From Micractinium sp. NFX-FRZ (lineage: Eukaryota; Chlorophyta; Trebouxiophyceae; Chlorellales; Chlorellaceae): a DNA stretch of 64,000 bases. Position 1 is the stretch's first letter. Each line of letters opens with the position of its first letter. Shown here in pieces: positions 10,901 to 22,675 of the stretch. The notes beneath the pieces were generated by a model. That model was not told where the DNA came from and ran no database searches. It worked only from the letters and a program-made list of their open reading frames with translations. The position numbers and the translations under genes were made by a program. The DNA lies in NCBI GenBank assembly GCA_029339195.1, contig JAPTJF010000067.1:62001-126000 (forward strand), given 5' to 3'.

Positions 10901-13555
10901 CAGCGGGCACGCGCCACGTCAGCATCGCGCTCCCGACTGCCTCACCCCCAAGCGCCTGGGCTGCAGCACCCGGAGCCCGCTGCCCCTCAACATAACTGCG
11001 GCCGCTTGTTGGCTGTACGCAGTCTGAAGCGGGCACAACAGGGTGCACACAGACAGGAGCCTGCAGCATCAGCAGCAGCCCACCTGCATGAGCGCCACTG
11101 CCTTCACCAGCCTGCGGTCCGACACGTACACCGGCGGCTCGCACTTGTCCTGCAGAGGGGTGACGCGGCGTGGCAGGGCAGGACCGTTTGTGCCCATACC
11201 CTCCACCCCCCTCCTCCTGCACGCGCGCCAAACATGCCATGCCCCACACACAGGCCAGCCAACGCTACCCAAACAGCCCACCCCCTCAGACGCAGGCGAC
11301 CACATTGCGACACCAACTGCCTTCTGCACCCTCGCGCCCTCAAAATGTACACCAGCATGAGCGCAAAGCGTGCATGGCAAAGCATGCAAACCACCACAGA
11401 AGCACAGTGTGCAGCCAACAAAAGACAACACAGCATGCAGCCCACACCCATCCCACCTGCAGGTATGAGCGCAGGTCTGCGATGAGCTGCAGCACGCTGG
11501 GGGGCACCTCCACGGCATCCAGCGCCCGCTCCCGCGTGTTGGTGAAGTCGTCCTCCGTCAGGAAGGGGGAGGTATCGGCGTCGTCGCTGCTGTCGGCAGG
11601 GGTGCCCGGGCTGCGCAGCGCCATGGCCTGCAGAGCGGGAGCACGAACATATGTGTGAAAGTACTGATGTTTGTGGAAAAGGGGCGAGGTGCTTGCACTA
11701 TCGCTGCTCTGCCGCGGTGCCTGTGCAGCGCAGTGCATGGCACGCCTGCCAGCTGATCTTGGGCACAGCCCAGCCTCCAGCCATGTATGTACCGAACCCG
11801 CACCTCACCCAGACGGCCCCCTGCCCTACCCCTTTTCTCACATACATGAGCACCTCACATGGTTGTGCCCGCCCCTGTAGCCAGCATCTCCAGTTGCCCT
11901 ACTTCGCCACACAAGATGACCCCACCTCAGCTGTCAAGTGCCAAAAGCCCAGCCTCACCTGCTTGCGGCCCCCTCCATTTGCCAGCATCTCCATCAGCCC
12001 CGCGTTGGACACCTGGGACACCTGGCGGCGGATGAGGAAGCGGTCGTACAGCGCATCCAGCTCCTCGCTCTCTGGCAGCTCGTTGGAGGCACCCACCTGG
12101 CACAGGAAGGAAGTACCACAGATGGGGTCGGTGGGGCAGGGTGGGTGCAAACACTCGTGGCAAGTGGCATACTTGGCCCCAGCACAGCGTCCCGCAGTGC
12201 TTCCCGCCACCACACACAGCAGGCCTCTCCAGGCACAGCAGCGGCACACAGCAGCGGCACGCACGCTGGCAATGCCCCAAGACGGTCACTCACCAGGCAC
12301 AGCAGCGGCACGCGCACGCGGATGGCGCCGTTGTCAAACAGCCGCTCGTTCAGCAGGGTGAGCAGGGTGTTGAGGATGGCCGAGTTGGCCTTAAAGATTT
12401 CGTCCACAAAGGCCACCGTCGCCTCGGGCAGGTAGCTGCACAAAGGGCGGCGACGGCCAGGATTTGGTAAACAAAGCAGAACCTTGTGATGTTTTGTCAA
12501 ACAAAAAAAAGCAACCGTGGCGTAGGGCAGGGCAGGGCAGGACAGGCTGTGGACGTGGTAGGACGGTGCAGGCAGGGGGAGCTGGCAGGTGAGGAGGTCA
12601 GCTTTGTGGCGGCGCTCCTCGAACAACCCTCCTCCCGCTGAACAACACTGGAAACCTGTTGGCCTTGCGGCATGCAATCTCCTCCAGCGCCAGCACCCCC
12701 CTCCCGCACGCCCACCAGCTCAACTTTCCCCTCCCCCCCACTCAGCAGCAGCCGCCAGCTCACCCGGTGGTCTGCCGCACATACTTGTCCTCCTCCAGCG
12801 CCCGCATGGACAGCGGCCCAAACAGCTCCTCCGGCACCGAGAAGCGCGTGAGCAGGCGCTCAAAGTAGGAGCCGTGGCAGAGGCGGGACAGGCGGCGGCC
12901 CAGCTCCGACTTGGCGGTACCCGGGGGGCCAATGTACAGGATGTGCTCGCCTGAGAGGGCGGCCAGCAGCAGCAGGCGGACCTCTGTGTCACGCTCCACT
13001 AGCCCCGCCTGCATGAGCGTCACCGCGCGCTCCAGCCGCTCGCGCAGGCCGCCGTCGGTGGCGCCGTCAGTGCTGCCGTCGCCGGGCAGGCGGCCGGATG
13101 TGGAGGCTGTGGAGGCATCGCGGCGGGCCGCCTCATTGGCCTGCTGAGCAGCGGCCTTCAGAGCATCCAGCTGGGACTTGTACTCGGCCTCTGCCGCCTG
13201 CAGGTTGCTGCCAACATCGCCTGCAGATGACAGGATGGGAGGGCGGAGAAGCACAAGCAAAGGAAGGGGTGGGGCAGGGAAAGTGGGTGCTGGCACCGGA
13301 AGCAGCAGGTCTGAGCAGCGGCGGCGGCGGCGGCGGAAAAAGACACCCACTGCCAGGTTGCCTTGCGCAAACTCCCGCTTGCCATCACCCACCAGGCAAT
13401 GCCGCCCGGGCGATCCGACGCCGTCTTGAGCAGGGCCCGGGCAAGGGCCAAGGACTGGGCCGAGCCAAGTGTGAGGCTGCAGCGGCGGTGCGCGGCACAG
13501 CTGTCGGGCGTGCCACGACTGAGGCACTGACAGCCGTCACGGTGAGGCTGGCCAT
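7992..13555 (-). CDS. Plastid-targeted MoxR/RavA-type AAA+ ATPase
   Basis: Exons: 13555-13393, 13220-12764, 12435-12294, 12096-11959, 11627-11457, 11149-11084, 10799-10684, 10372-10218, 9670-9597, 9396-9313, and a last exon 8228-7992; 600 aa. The N terminus ([17 protein letters not shown], Arg-rich after) looks like a transit peptide. Residues about 110-330 are the AAA+ core: Walker [10 protein letters not shown] near 152, the MoxR stretch [13 protein letters not shown], Walker [12 protein letters not shown], and sensor-1 [19 protein letters not shown]. MoxR ATPases are chaperone-like remodelling ATPases; the plastid client is unknown. Two further in-phase last exons lie upstream of 8228 (8626-8480 and 8975-8898), giving 570- or 547-aa forms. 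An in-frame ATG at 13726 exists, but I prefer 13555. The family call is firm; the C-terminal end is not. Confidence 0.88.
8480..8626 (-). other. Alternative last exon (b) of the MoxR ATPase
   Basis: The acceptor CTTGTAG is followed by 48 codons plus TAA, entering in phase 0 like the other two copies. Its core [15 protein letters not shown] aligns without gaps to [15 protein letters not shown] of the distal exon. No TGTAA follows closely, so use as a transcript end is uncertain. Confidence 0.55.
8898..8975 (-). other. Alternative last exon (a) of the MoxR ATPase
   Basis: The acceptor CCTGCAG is followed by 25 codons ending WHAFLR and TGA, in phase 0. It aligns to exons (b) and (c) from the acceptor onwards (LAQLLPQRW). 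It has no downstream donor before the stop, so it cannot be an internal exon. Confidence 0.55.
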
Positions 13556-13901
13556 ACTGGCCAGGAGATAGAGCTGCTTGGGCTGGGGTTGGGCGGGTGA
13601 GACAGTGCTCTTGTATACTGTGCAGCTCCAATTTGCGATCGGAACCAGGCCCGACGAGCCTGACAAACTACTGAGGTCGATGAGGGAGAGAGAGACATAT
13701 CGTTCAGGCCAGGCCAGCTGGCGCATGACAAACCCCTGCTGCTATTCGCTGTTTCGATGGAGCTTCGACATTTGTAGATCTTATAACGACTTATCGAACG
13801 CTGAAATGCACATACAACACGCGCCGCCACTTTAGCTGGGGGTGACCGTCTCCTCGGCTGCACCGTTGCTGAAAGCAAGCCATTCAGTGTCGGTACAAAG
13901 T
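13556..13901. promoter_or_regulatory. Divergent promoter, MoxR ATPase / CDPK
   Basis: There are 346 bp between the two ATGs. This segment is visibly less GC-rich than the coding regions, as expected for a promoter. No specific elements were assigned. Confidence 0.5.
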
Positions 13902-16900
13902 ATGGCACCGCCTCCGCGCTCGCCGCGCTCCGGTTCTCGGCTGGGCGACCTGGAGGTGCCTCCTGCGCAGCGCTTGCACGGCAAGGAGTGGCACATGGGC
14001 GACCCTCACAGCCGCTACCGCTTCATACGGTGCGCAGCCAGGCGAAACACAACGGCGCCGGCAGGCACATGGTGCTGCTGCCGCTGCCGCCGCCGCCGCC
14101 GCTGCCGCCGCAGTGCCGCACCCGCCAGTTTGCTGGGCCTCGCGTGTTGCGTTGCCAGCGCATGAGCACACACTAGACTGGCGCAATGCGCACCGTGCAA
14201 CGCACAAGGAGCTGCTGGTTGTGCTAGCCCCTGCCGCTGCTGTTCATTCGCTGGCGCCTCCTGCCAGCTGCGAGCAGCCGCGACCCGGCCCCACCTGCTT
14301 GCATTTCCCGCCCAGCATCGCATGCAGCTGCCGTCCGCATCCCCGCCTTTCCGGAATCGTCCCCATACCGTGATTCCTTGCCCTCCCTCCCGCCCTGCCC
14401 CGCTGCAGCGTGCTGGGCACGGGGCACTATGGCGTCACCTATCTGTGCTCCAGCCTGGCGAGCGGCGAGCTGGTGGCCGTCAAGGCCCTGGACAAGCTGC
14501 ACCCAGAGTATGAGCGTGAGCTGGCGGTGGAGGAGATCCTGATCCTGGCAGCCGGTGAGGCAGGTTGCGTGGGTGGGTGGTGGGGGTGGGCGTGGCGGGC
14601 GATGGACGGGGTGTGGGAGCAGCGGTGAGGCAGGCTGTGCATTCTGTGCGTGTGTGTGATTGTGCATGCCATGTGCAACACACGTGTGTTTGTTACGTAT
14701 CCAGTACACGTGTTGCCCGCCCTGACCTCCCACCCCCAGTCAGCGACCACCCCAACGTCGTGGACATGCACGAGGTGTGGGAGGACGCCAGCTACATCTT
14801 CATCGTTATGGTGGGTGCTGGACGGGCGGCGGTTGGTGGGTGCTGGGCGGTGGGTGGGGGTGCGGAGGGCTGGATAGGCGGCGGGGTTGTGGGGTGCTGG
14901 GGGTTTGTCGGTTGTAGGGTGCAGGCGGAGCTACAGCTAGCCTGCGTGTTGCACTAGGGCGTCGAGTGAGGGCGGTTGATGAGGGTGCTTGGTGTGTATG
15001 TACGGCGTGCGGGGGCGGGGATGCACGGGCTGTTGAGTGATGGGTGCATGGGGCGGCGGGCGGCCGGGGGTGGGTGGATGCTGTGCACTGCGTGGGTGGT
15101 GAGACTGCGTGGGCGACACGGGCGGGTGAATGCTGGTGCAGAGCTGGCGGGGGCTGTTTGATGTAGTTTTCAGATGTGCAGGGGGCAGCGTGTGACGCTG
15201 TTTGGTTGCCTGCCGCGCACGCTGCGACACACAGATGTGCATGTGTGCACCATGAGCTGTCGAGGCAAAGTGGTGCTCGTGCTATGCTGCCCATGCGTCA
15301 TGTGTAACACAAAGCCGTGCACATCTCTGTGATTAGCATGTTGCCCTCCTTTTGGGTCTGCAGGAGGCCTGCCTGGGTGGCGAGCTTTTTGACATGGTGA
15401 TTGAGCGCAAGTACTTCACAGAGGCAGACGCCGCCAGCATCACCGCAGCCGTGTTGAGCGTCATGCAGCACTGCCACAGCAAGGGGATCATACACAGAGG
15501 TAGGCTGGCTGGAGGGGCAGCCTGGGCCAAGCGGGCAGGGCCCAGGGGTGCCAGGCAGCGGGGGTCTGCAGGTCACCGGGTGTGGGGAGGGCAGAGCGCA
15601 CGCTGTGTACCCTTGCACCTCCTCGCCTCCTGCATGCCAGCACATCTGCCCTTGCACGCCCCCACAGGCCTGGCGCCCGAGCCCTGCCTGCTCACTTTTG
15701 CTTCTGCAGAATGGCACCCTCTCATTCCCTGTTCTCTCCTGCCCCCCCCCACCCCCACCCCCACCCCCCTCCACACACACACAGACCTGAAGCCCGAGAA
15801 CTTCCTGCTGCTGCGGGAGGGCGAGCTTTCGGCGGACAACCTGCGGGCCAGTGAGTGCCTGTTGGTTTCGAGTCTGCGTCAGTGGTGGTGCAGGGGGCCA
15901 GGTGGTGGTTTCCGGCGGGGACCAGCTTGTGAGCTGCAGTGGTGCTCTTGCTGGGCTGCTCAAGGCCACCCTGTCCTGCTGCTGCCCTCCCCTCGCAGTC
16001 GACTTTGGGCTGTCCAAGTTTGTGGAGCGGGACGGCATCTGCAGGAGGTGGGTGCAGAGAGAGGGGTGGGGGGCTCGGATATCAGCAGTGGGCGCAGGGG
16101 ACAGGCAATGTGCATGCGGGAAGCGTGCAGGGTGGCTGCGCATGCAGTGTTGCACACACACTGCTGCTGCCTGCCCCGCCCCGGCCCCTCCTGCTATGCA
16201 TTCCAGCCGGCCGGCCAGCCGCAAGACCCCTGCCTAGCCGCGCTCGCATGTGCCGCCGTGCTGGCTTCAGGTACGGTGCACCTGCATTGGCAGCAGCTGC
16301 CACGCTTCTCTCAATGCTGACCTGCCTCTCCATGTTGCATGCTGCCCTCTGACAACATACAGCTGCGTGGGCAGCAGCTACTACGTGGCCCCCGAGGTGC
16401 TCAAGGGCGCCTACAGCTACGAGGCGGACGCCTGGAGCGTGGGCACCATTGCCTACATCCTGCTCTCGGGTGCGCCAGCTTCCATTGGGTGGGGTGGGGT
16501 GGGTGCAGGGGGGGGCATGTAGCATGTGCATGCACTGTGCTGCCAAGCGCCCAAGCTCAGCCCCAGGTCAGTTCTCAATGGCAGCCAAGGAAGCCAGCAG
16601 CAGCACCATGCCCTCATGCGGTTGGTTATGCGAAGAAAGCAAAGTGCGAAGCCACGGGAGTGCGTCGCATCCCTGCGCCTGCCTCCCGCTTAAGTCGCGG
16701 TTGTCCGTTCTTCCCCTGCAGGCTTCCCGCCTTTCTGGGGCTCCTCGGACCAAGTCATCTTCCACCGCATCCTCACGCGGCCCGTGGTGAGTGGCATGGC
16801 AGGGCTGAGAGCACGGGGTGGGCGCGTCTGTCATGGTTGGGAGGTTGGGAGGCTCCAGGCTGCATCCCTGGCCCAAAGGCGGATCACGACAGATGCTGCG

Positions 16901-19900
16901 CATCCTGCTGGGATGGATGTCGCCGCCGCACACTGTTGGCTCTCTCTCCCTGCTCGTCCCCCTGCTGCCCTGCCCCGACCCTGTCCACTCGCCTGCTCGT
17001 TTGCCTGGCCCCGCCCAACCCTGCAGGACTTTGACTACCAGCCCTGGCACCTGATTTCGGCTGAAGCCAAGGACTTTGTGGGGCGGCTGCTGGAGAAGGA
17101 CGCCTCCAAGCGCATGACTGTGTCCGAGGGCCTGATGCACCCCTGGATCACAGAAAAGGCAGCCGACGTGCCGTTGAGCATGGGTGGGTGGGCCAGCTAA
17201 GTGCGGAGGGAGGGAGGGAGCGTTCTTGCGCAGTGTCTTGCCTGGGTATGCATGCGGCACTCAAAGGTGCATGCGCACACGCCAGTCATGTCTTCGGCTG
17301 CCCCTCTTTCCCATGCCCGTGCCGCTCTGATCCCCGTCTCCTGACCCATCCCGCCCACCCCCACCGCCCCCGCCTATGCCTGCCTGCTGCGCAGACATCA
17401 TCAGCCGGCTGCAGAGCTTCACACACCAGAATCGTGTCAAGTGCCTGCTCATGACGATCGCGGCGCACCACCTGTCGGACGACGAGATTGGGGGGCTGCG
17501 CAAGGTAGGGCGTGTGTGCTGGAAGTGGAGACAACTGTGTGGGTGGCGTCGGGGGGGGGGGGCAGCGTTGGCGGGCCGAGAGTCGGGCAGTACATCTGGG
17601 GGATGGGCGCATGTGGGCGGGGTGGTTGTGGGCAGGGTGCGGGCAGGTAAGCAAGTGAAAAAGCTGGCTGCTGCTGGTGAGCTGCTTCGTGTGCTAAGTT
17701 CAGGGGGCTCGCCTACACCGGCGCCGCTGCTTGCGCCGCTTCTCCCTTTCATCCCTCCCAAACTTTCCGGGTCAACTACTGCACACATCTTTCATTCAAT
17801 TCAGATCCGATAGTACTGCTGCTGTCTTCCCGTTCCTCTCTCCTTCTGTGTTGTTGTTGTCTTCCCCCTCTCTGTCCCGCACAGATCCTTCACTCTCTGC
17901 CTCCCTTTACTCTCTGTCTATCTCCACAGATCTTCCACCCTCTGCCTCCCTCCTGCTGCCTCCCACTCTCTGTCCACCCCAACAGATCTTCCACTTCATC
18001 GACGCCGACCACGACGGGGAGATCAGCATGCACGACCTGACGGTGGCGCTGCAGCACACGGGGCTGGACTGGGAGCAGCAGGGGGTGATGAGCCTGCTGG
18101 CGGGGCTGGACCTGGCGCGGGACGGAACGGTGAGGCGGGCCAGGCGTTTGTGCACATGGGCGTGGTTCGGAGCCTCTGCTGGGAGATGGCAGCCGGGGGT
18201 GGTCAACCTGTCAACGTGGCTTGCCTTCCCCCACCTCGCTCTGCATCCCATTCCAACACCTCCTGGGCGCACGTCTGCTCACCCTCGCACTCACAGCACC
18301 TGCTGTTTGCCCGTCCCATCCCCCCCTCGGGCAGGTGAGCGTGGAGGAGTTCATTGCAGCGGCCCTGGATGAGCGCAAGGTGCTCAATGCCAAGAACGTC
18401 AACACCATCTTCAGTGAGTACCACAGCACTGCATGCGGCCTTTCTTTTGGCCACGTATGCACCCTGCCTGACGCTGTGTCTGTTTTAGTGGCCCTCCCTC
18501 TCTCGCACGATCCCCTCCCTTGTCCCAATCCCCTCCCTTGTCCCGTCGTCTCTCATGTTTGCTTTGCAGCTGAGCGGAATTCGCGACCGCCCGTCCCACC
18601 TGCTTGCCTTTGCCTCACCGCTTCGACATTCGCATGACGACTTGCTGTGCAGCTGAGCTGGACCAGGACCATGATGGGCTGATCACTGTGAAGGAGCTGA
18701 AGGATGCGCTGGAAGAGTGCCACATCAGGTGTGGGTTTGGCAGGCTGTGGTTTGTGAGCGTGGGTGTGGGTGTGGTTGGTATTGGTATTTGATGGAAAAA
18801 CCTAGAGTCCTCCAAAAGGGGGGCCGCATCAGGACAAAGGTGGGGTATGGGTATGGGGTGTGCCTTGCCTGCCGCACTTTTCTGGCGCCCACATGCCATG
18901 CTGCCTCTCTCTGTGCCACCACGCTGGTGGGCGCGCGCTGTGGCACTCTTGCTCCTTTGCCCTCGCAGTTCTGTGCGCCTCTTGTCTCATCCCGGTGCGC
19001 AGCATTAAGCAGGGCACACATTGGGGCACTCTCTGCTCCTCTGGCCTCGCACATGTGTGTAACCCCCTGTGCCGCCTGCACGTGCAGCATCAAGCAGGAC
19101 ACGCTGGGGCGACTGATGGACCGGGAGGGAGCGCTGGACAGCAAGGGCATGGTGTCGGCCAAGTCGTTCTCTGTGAGTGCAAGCGCTCATATCGGGACAT
19201 TTTGCAGGGGCGCACACAGTAAGGAGTACGTGTTCGCAAAACCGGCTCATGAGGGTCACATGCACGTCTGCTTGGGGGCGGGAAAAGTGCCGAGTGGGGC
19301 GTATGACTCAGGGTGGTATGTGAACGCCGCCTCTGAAATTGAGCGCTGACGTGCTGCGGAGCTTGCCGTTGTGGGAAGTTCGCAAGCGCTGGCAGCCGGT
19401 TGGCGAGCAGTGTCCTGCGCCGCGCCTGCATGGCATGCTGTGCTCATCTGATGGCATGCTGTGCACATCACCTCATGCGCGTCCCGCCCTGTATTGCTGC
19501 CTGCAGGAGCTGCTGATGAATGGGCAGGCTGCCCAGCCGCTGGAGCTGGAGACGTGGATGGATGATGTGCACCAGTTCTCGGGTGGGTGGGTTGGGGATC
19601 AGTGGCGGGTGAAGATCGAGCAGAGCACATGCTGCATCATGTTACGGGGTGAGAAGAGGAGGGGTGGTGCCCGTCCTCCTCTCACCGCCCCTCCTCTTCT
19701 CACCCCGTAACATTGCCGCTACTCACCCTTCCCCCCTCTCTGCGCTGCAGCTGCCAACGGCTTCAAGCAGCTGGCCATGCTGGTGGTGGCGCGCCACATG
19801 CAGCCCTCAGAGGTGGCCAGCCTGAGACGGCTGTTCCAGCACCTGGACGATGATGCCACGGGCACCATCAGCTTGGAGCAGCTGCAGGAGGCGATGAGGC

Positions 19901-22675
19901 ACATGGGCAAGGAGGTGGGTGGGGACGGCTGAAGATTGAGGGGGGTCAGTTGGGGGGGTCCAGGGAGTTGAGGGGGCTCAGGCTGCGGCCAAGGCGTGGG
20001 GGGAGCGGCAATGGGGGGAACAAGGGGACCATCGGAGGAGGGAGCGGGTGCAGGTGGCGAGGAGGCCCACATGGGCAAGGAGGTGGGGCCCTAGGATGGT
20101 GTGTTTGGGCAGGCGCGAGAGGAACCTGCTTCCCTTGGGCGCAGCGCACGCTGGGGCGTGCTGGTGCGTGCCAGGAGGCGCCATTCTTTCTTGCACAACT
20201 GTTGTGTTGTGTTGTTTGTTGTGCCATGTGTTGCAGGTGGGGCAGGCTGAGCTGCAGGAGCTGCTGGATGCGCTAGATGTGCGGGAGAAGGGGTTCATCG
20301 AGTACGACGAGTTCCTGGCAGGTGGGCTGCTGGCAGAACAGCTGCACAGTAGCCATCTGTTCGTCGAAAGGGCCAGGCTGGGTGGACAGTGTGCGCGAAC
20401 GTCGGCAAGCCAAGTGCATGCTGCGCATCTGCACCGCCTGCTGTGGCCCCCCGCTTGGCCTCTGCTTCCACCGCCACCGCATTGCCCGGCCATTCTGCCT
20501 GTCCACCCTTGGTCCGCGCCCCCCCCGGCGCCGTCGTGTCGCCCTAGCCTCCACTGCACTGCCCGCCCGCACTGCCGTTGACCCTACCGCCCCCTGCCCC
20601 ATGGCGCCATGCCATCATGGTCACCACCTGCAGCCTGCCTGGAGGAGCAGCACCTGACAGAGACCAAGCTGCGCGCCGCCTTCGACTTCTTCGACCGCGA
20701 CGGGACGGGGCTGATCACGGAGAGCGATGTGGTGCAGGTGGGTCTAGCGGTGTGTAGCGATGTGGTGCAGGTGGGTGTAGCAGTGTTTAGCGATGCATGC
20801 ATGCAGGGGGTGTGCCAGCGTGGCAGGGCAGGCCCAGCCGCACGCACACACGCCCCAAACCCAGCCTCTGGCCTGGCCCCTGCACCCGCCCCCCTGCTTC
20901 TGCATCCAGGGCTGGCTCTGCTTGTTGGGACCACCAACAACCCCATCTTTTTGCTGCCCCCTTTTTTCTCCGAAACGGCATGACAAACACCTCCTGCTCC
21001 CCTTGATCTCCCACAATTTGCTGTAGGTGCTCAAGGATGTGGGGATGGACGAGGCGAGCGCCGACGAGCTCATGGCGCACGCTGCCTCCGCCTCTGGCGC
21101 CGCCGCCGCCGCCTCGCCGCAGCCCACCTCCCCCAGCAGCGGCACCTCCTCGCGCTCCATCTCTTACGACGACTTCCGTAGGCTGCTGCTCAACCAGCCG
21201 CCCGGCATCATCACGCGGGTGAGTTTGTGGGCATGGTTGGGTGGTTGTGAGGGCAAGTACGGGTCTTATCCTCAACTCCTGCAACCTGCACGTCAAGAGG
21301 GTGCCGCTCAACCAGCCGCCGGGCATCAGCATGCGCATGAGGCAATGGGCATGGCTGGATTGGTGGTTAGCTGGTTGTGGGGAGGGGCAGTCGTATCCCC
21401 AGCTCTGGCAAGGACAGTGGAGGGCGCTGCTGAGCCAGACGCCCGGCGTCATTGGGCGGGCACGTCAGCAGGCACCCTGGCATTGCAGTTGAGGGTGTAC
21501 ATTGCATGTGTGGCACGGCTGGAGCAGAGAGGAAAGGCAGGAGGCGGCAGAGTGTGCTCGATGGCGCACCGGCGGCCGCTGAGATGTGCCTGCCTGCCCA
21601 AGCCCCTTGCATCCCCGTGCCCGCCTGGGCTTACACTCTCTTACCACCCCCACGTGCTGTCCAGGCGCTGAGCCGTGCCAACTCAATGAGCCGCCCCTCT
21701 AGCCATGGCCCCAGCTGCTCCTCGAGCCAAGCTGTGAGCCCCTCCAGCACCAGCCAGCTGGAGGCTCCCCCGGCCATCAACATCGCCGCCCACCCGCTCC
21801 TAGAGACGGCACTAGCCAGCATCAAGCGCAGCCCCGCGGTGCCCCCCGGCGTGGGAGCCTCGCCGGTGCAGCCGGCTGCGACGCAGCAGGGCGGCAAGCC
21901 GCCGCTGTCGCCGCAGCAGCGGCCGCTGCAGCCGCAGCGGCTGGTGCTGCCGCCGGCTGGGAACGACTTTGAGCCGGAGTTTAGCGACTATGAAGAGAGT
22001 CCACATGTGGGGGGCAAGAACAGCAGCGCACAAGTGAACCCCGGCTTTGAGCCGCCCTCACCCATCAGCCTAATGCCCCGCTACGAGCCGCCCTCCCCCA
22101 TCTCTCTGCGCTTGCGCCCCGAGGCCCCCTCCCCCGGCGGGCCGCGCGGCCTCGGCAGCCCGCCCGGCCAGCAGGGGCAGCAGCAGCAGCAGCAGCAGGC
22201 CCAGCAGCAGCGCAGCCCGTATGGTATGTACCGGACTTCCAGTTCTGGGAGTCCGATGATCTCCCTTGCGCCACGGCGTGCGCCGCCCAGCCCCATGGGC
22301 AGCAGCGGGCTGGACAGCCTGGGCATCGGGCGTGGCGACGAGCAGCAGCAGCAGCAGCAGCAGCGCAGCCCGTATGGTGTCTACCGGACTTCCAGTTCAG
22401 GGAGTCCGATGATCTCCCTAGCGCCATGTCATGCGCCCCCCAGCCCCATGAGCAGCGGCGGGCTGGGCAGCCCAGGCAGCGCGCGGGCCGACGGCAGCGG
22501 CCTGACGCTACAGCAGATACTGCAGCAGTACTCCAGCAGCGGCTACACGCGGACGGGGGCGGCGGGCAGCAGGCGGAACAGCATCGACACGCCACGTGGC
22601 GGCGGCAGCATGGCACGGGAGAGCATGCTGAGCCAGGCCAGCGATGTGGATGAGGCCTGGCTGGGCAGCAACTGA
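13902..22675 (+). CDS. Calcium-dependent protein kinase with duplicated regulatory domain
   Basis: Twenty exons: 13902-14029, 14409-14554, 14740-14810, 15364-15499, 15785-15850, 15999-16047, 16363-16469, 16722-16786, 17027-17183, 17395-17504, 17986-18129, 18335-18413, 18653-18728, 19088-19172, 19507-19582, 19751-19914, 20237-20321, 20634-20737, 21027-21218, 21665-22675; 1016 aa. The Ser/Thr kinase (about 41-300) has [33 protein letters not shown] and VAPEV. Then comes a CDPK junction plus four EF-hands (309-498; loops [12 protein letters not shown] and [12 protein letters not shown] canonical), and a second junction ([14 protein letters not shown]) plus four EF-hands (499-680; [24 protein letters not shown]). 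The fourth hand of each set is degenerate. The tail (681-1016) is Ser/Pro/Gln-rich with repeats. Normal CDPKs have one junction and four EF-hands in about 500 aa. No N-terminal Gly-2 myristoylation site is seen. Every exon phase matches. Confidence 0.92.
17880..17995 (+). repeat. Triplicated splice-acceptor segment before CDPK exon 11
   Basis: The true acceptor (AACAGATCTTCCACTTC at 17981) is preceded by two near copies, CACAGATCCTTCAC at about 17880 and CACAGATCTTCCAC at about 17926. They are separated by CT-rich spacers of about 46-55 nt. Only the last continues into the EF-hand frame. Confidence 0.75.
18561..18582 (+). repeat. Decoy copy of CDPK exon 13 acceptor
   Basis: GCTTTGCAGCTGAGCGGA repeats the true exon 13 start (GCTGTGCAGCTGAGCTGGA, acceptor ending 18652) about 84 nt upstream. 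The copy loses the EF-hand frame after a few codons. Confidence 0.65.
18996..19030 (+). repeat. Decoy copy of CDPK exon 14 acceptor
   Basis: GCGCAGCATTAAGCAGGGCA is a near copy of the real exon 14 start, CAGCATCAAGCAGGACA at 19085. It lies about 86 nt upstream and keeps the AG acceptor. Confidence 0.7.
20723..20796 (+). repeat. 30-nt tandem repeat over the CDPK exon 18 donor
   Basis: The exon end and donor (GCGATGTGGTGCAGGTGGGT) recur 30 nt later in the intron, and a third partial copy (TTTAGCGATGC) follows. The first donor gives the correct phase. Confidence 0.75.
21186..21482 (+). repeat. Three tandem copies of the CDPK exon 19 end
   Basis: The exon end around CTCAACCAGCCGCCCGGCAT (21189) recurs at about 21307 and, more diverged, at about 21430, with periods of 118 and 123 nt. 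Copies 2 and 3 lie in intron 19; neither keeps the GTGAGT donor of copy 1. Confidence 0.8.
22216..22437 (+). repeat. Internal coding duplication in the CDPK tail
   Basis: Two nearly identical segments of about 75 nt, 147 nt apart, encode [20 protein letters not shown] followed by a Pro-rich stretch. Poly-Gln (CAG) runs precede each. This is a repeat in the predicted disordered tail. Confidence 0.85.
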
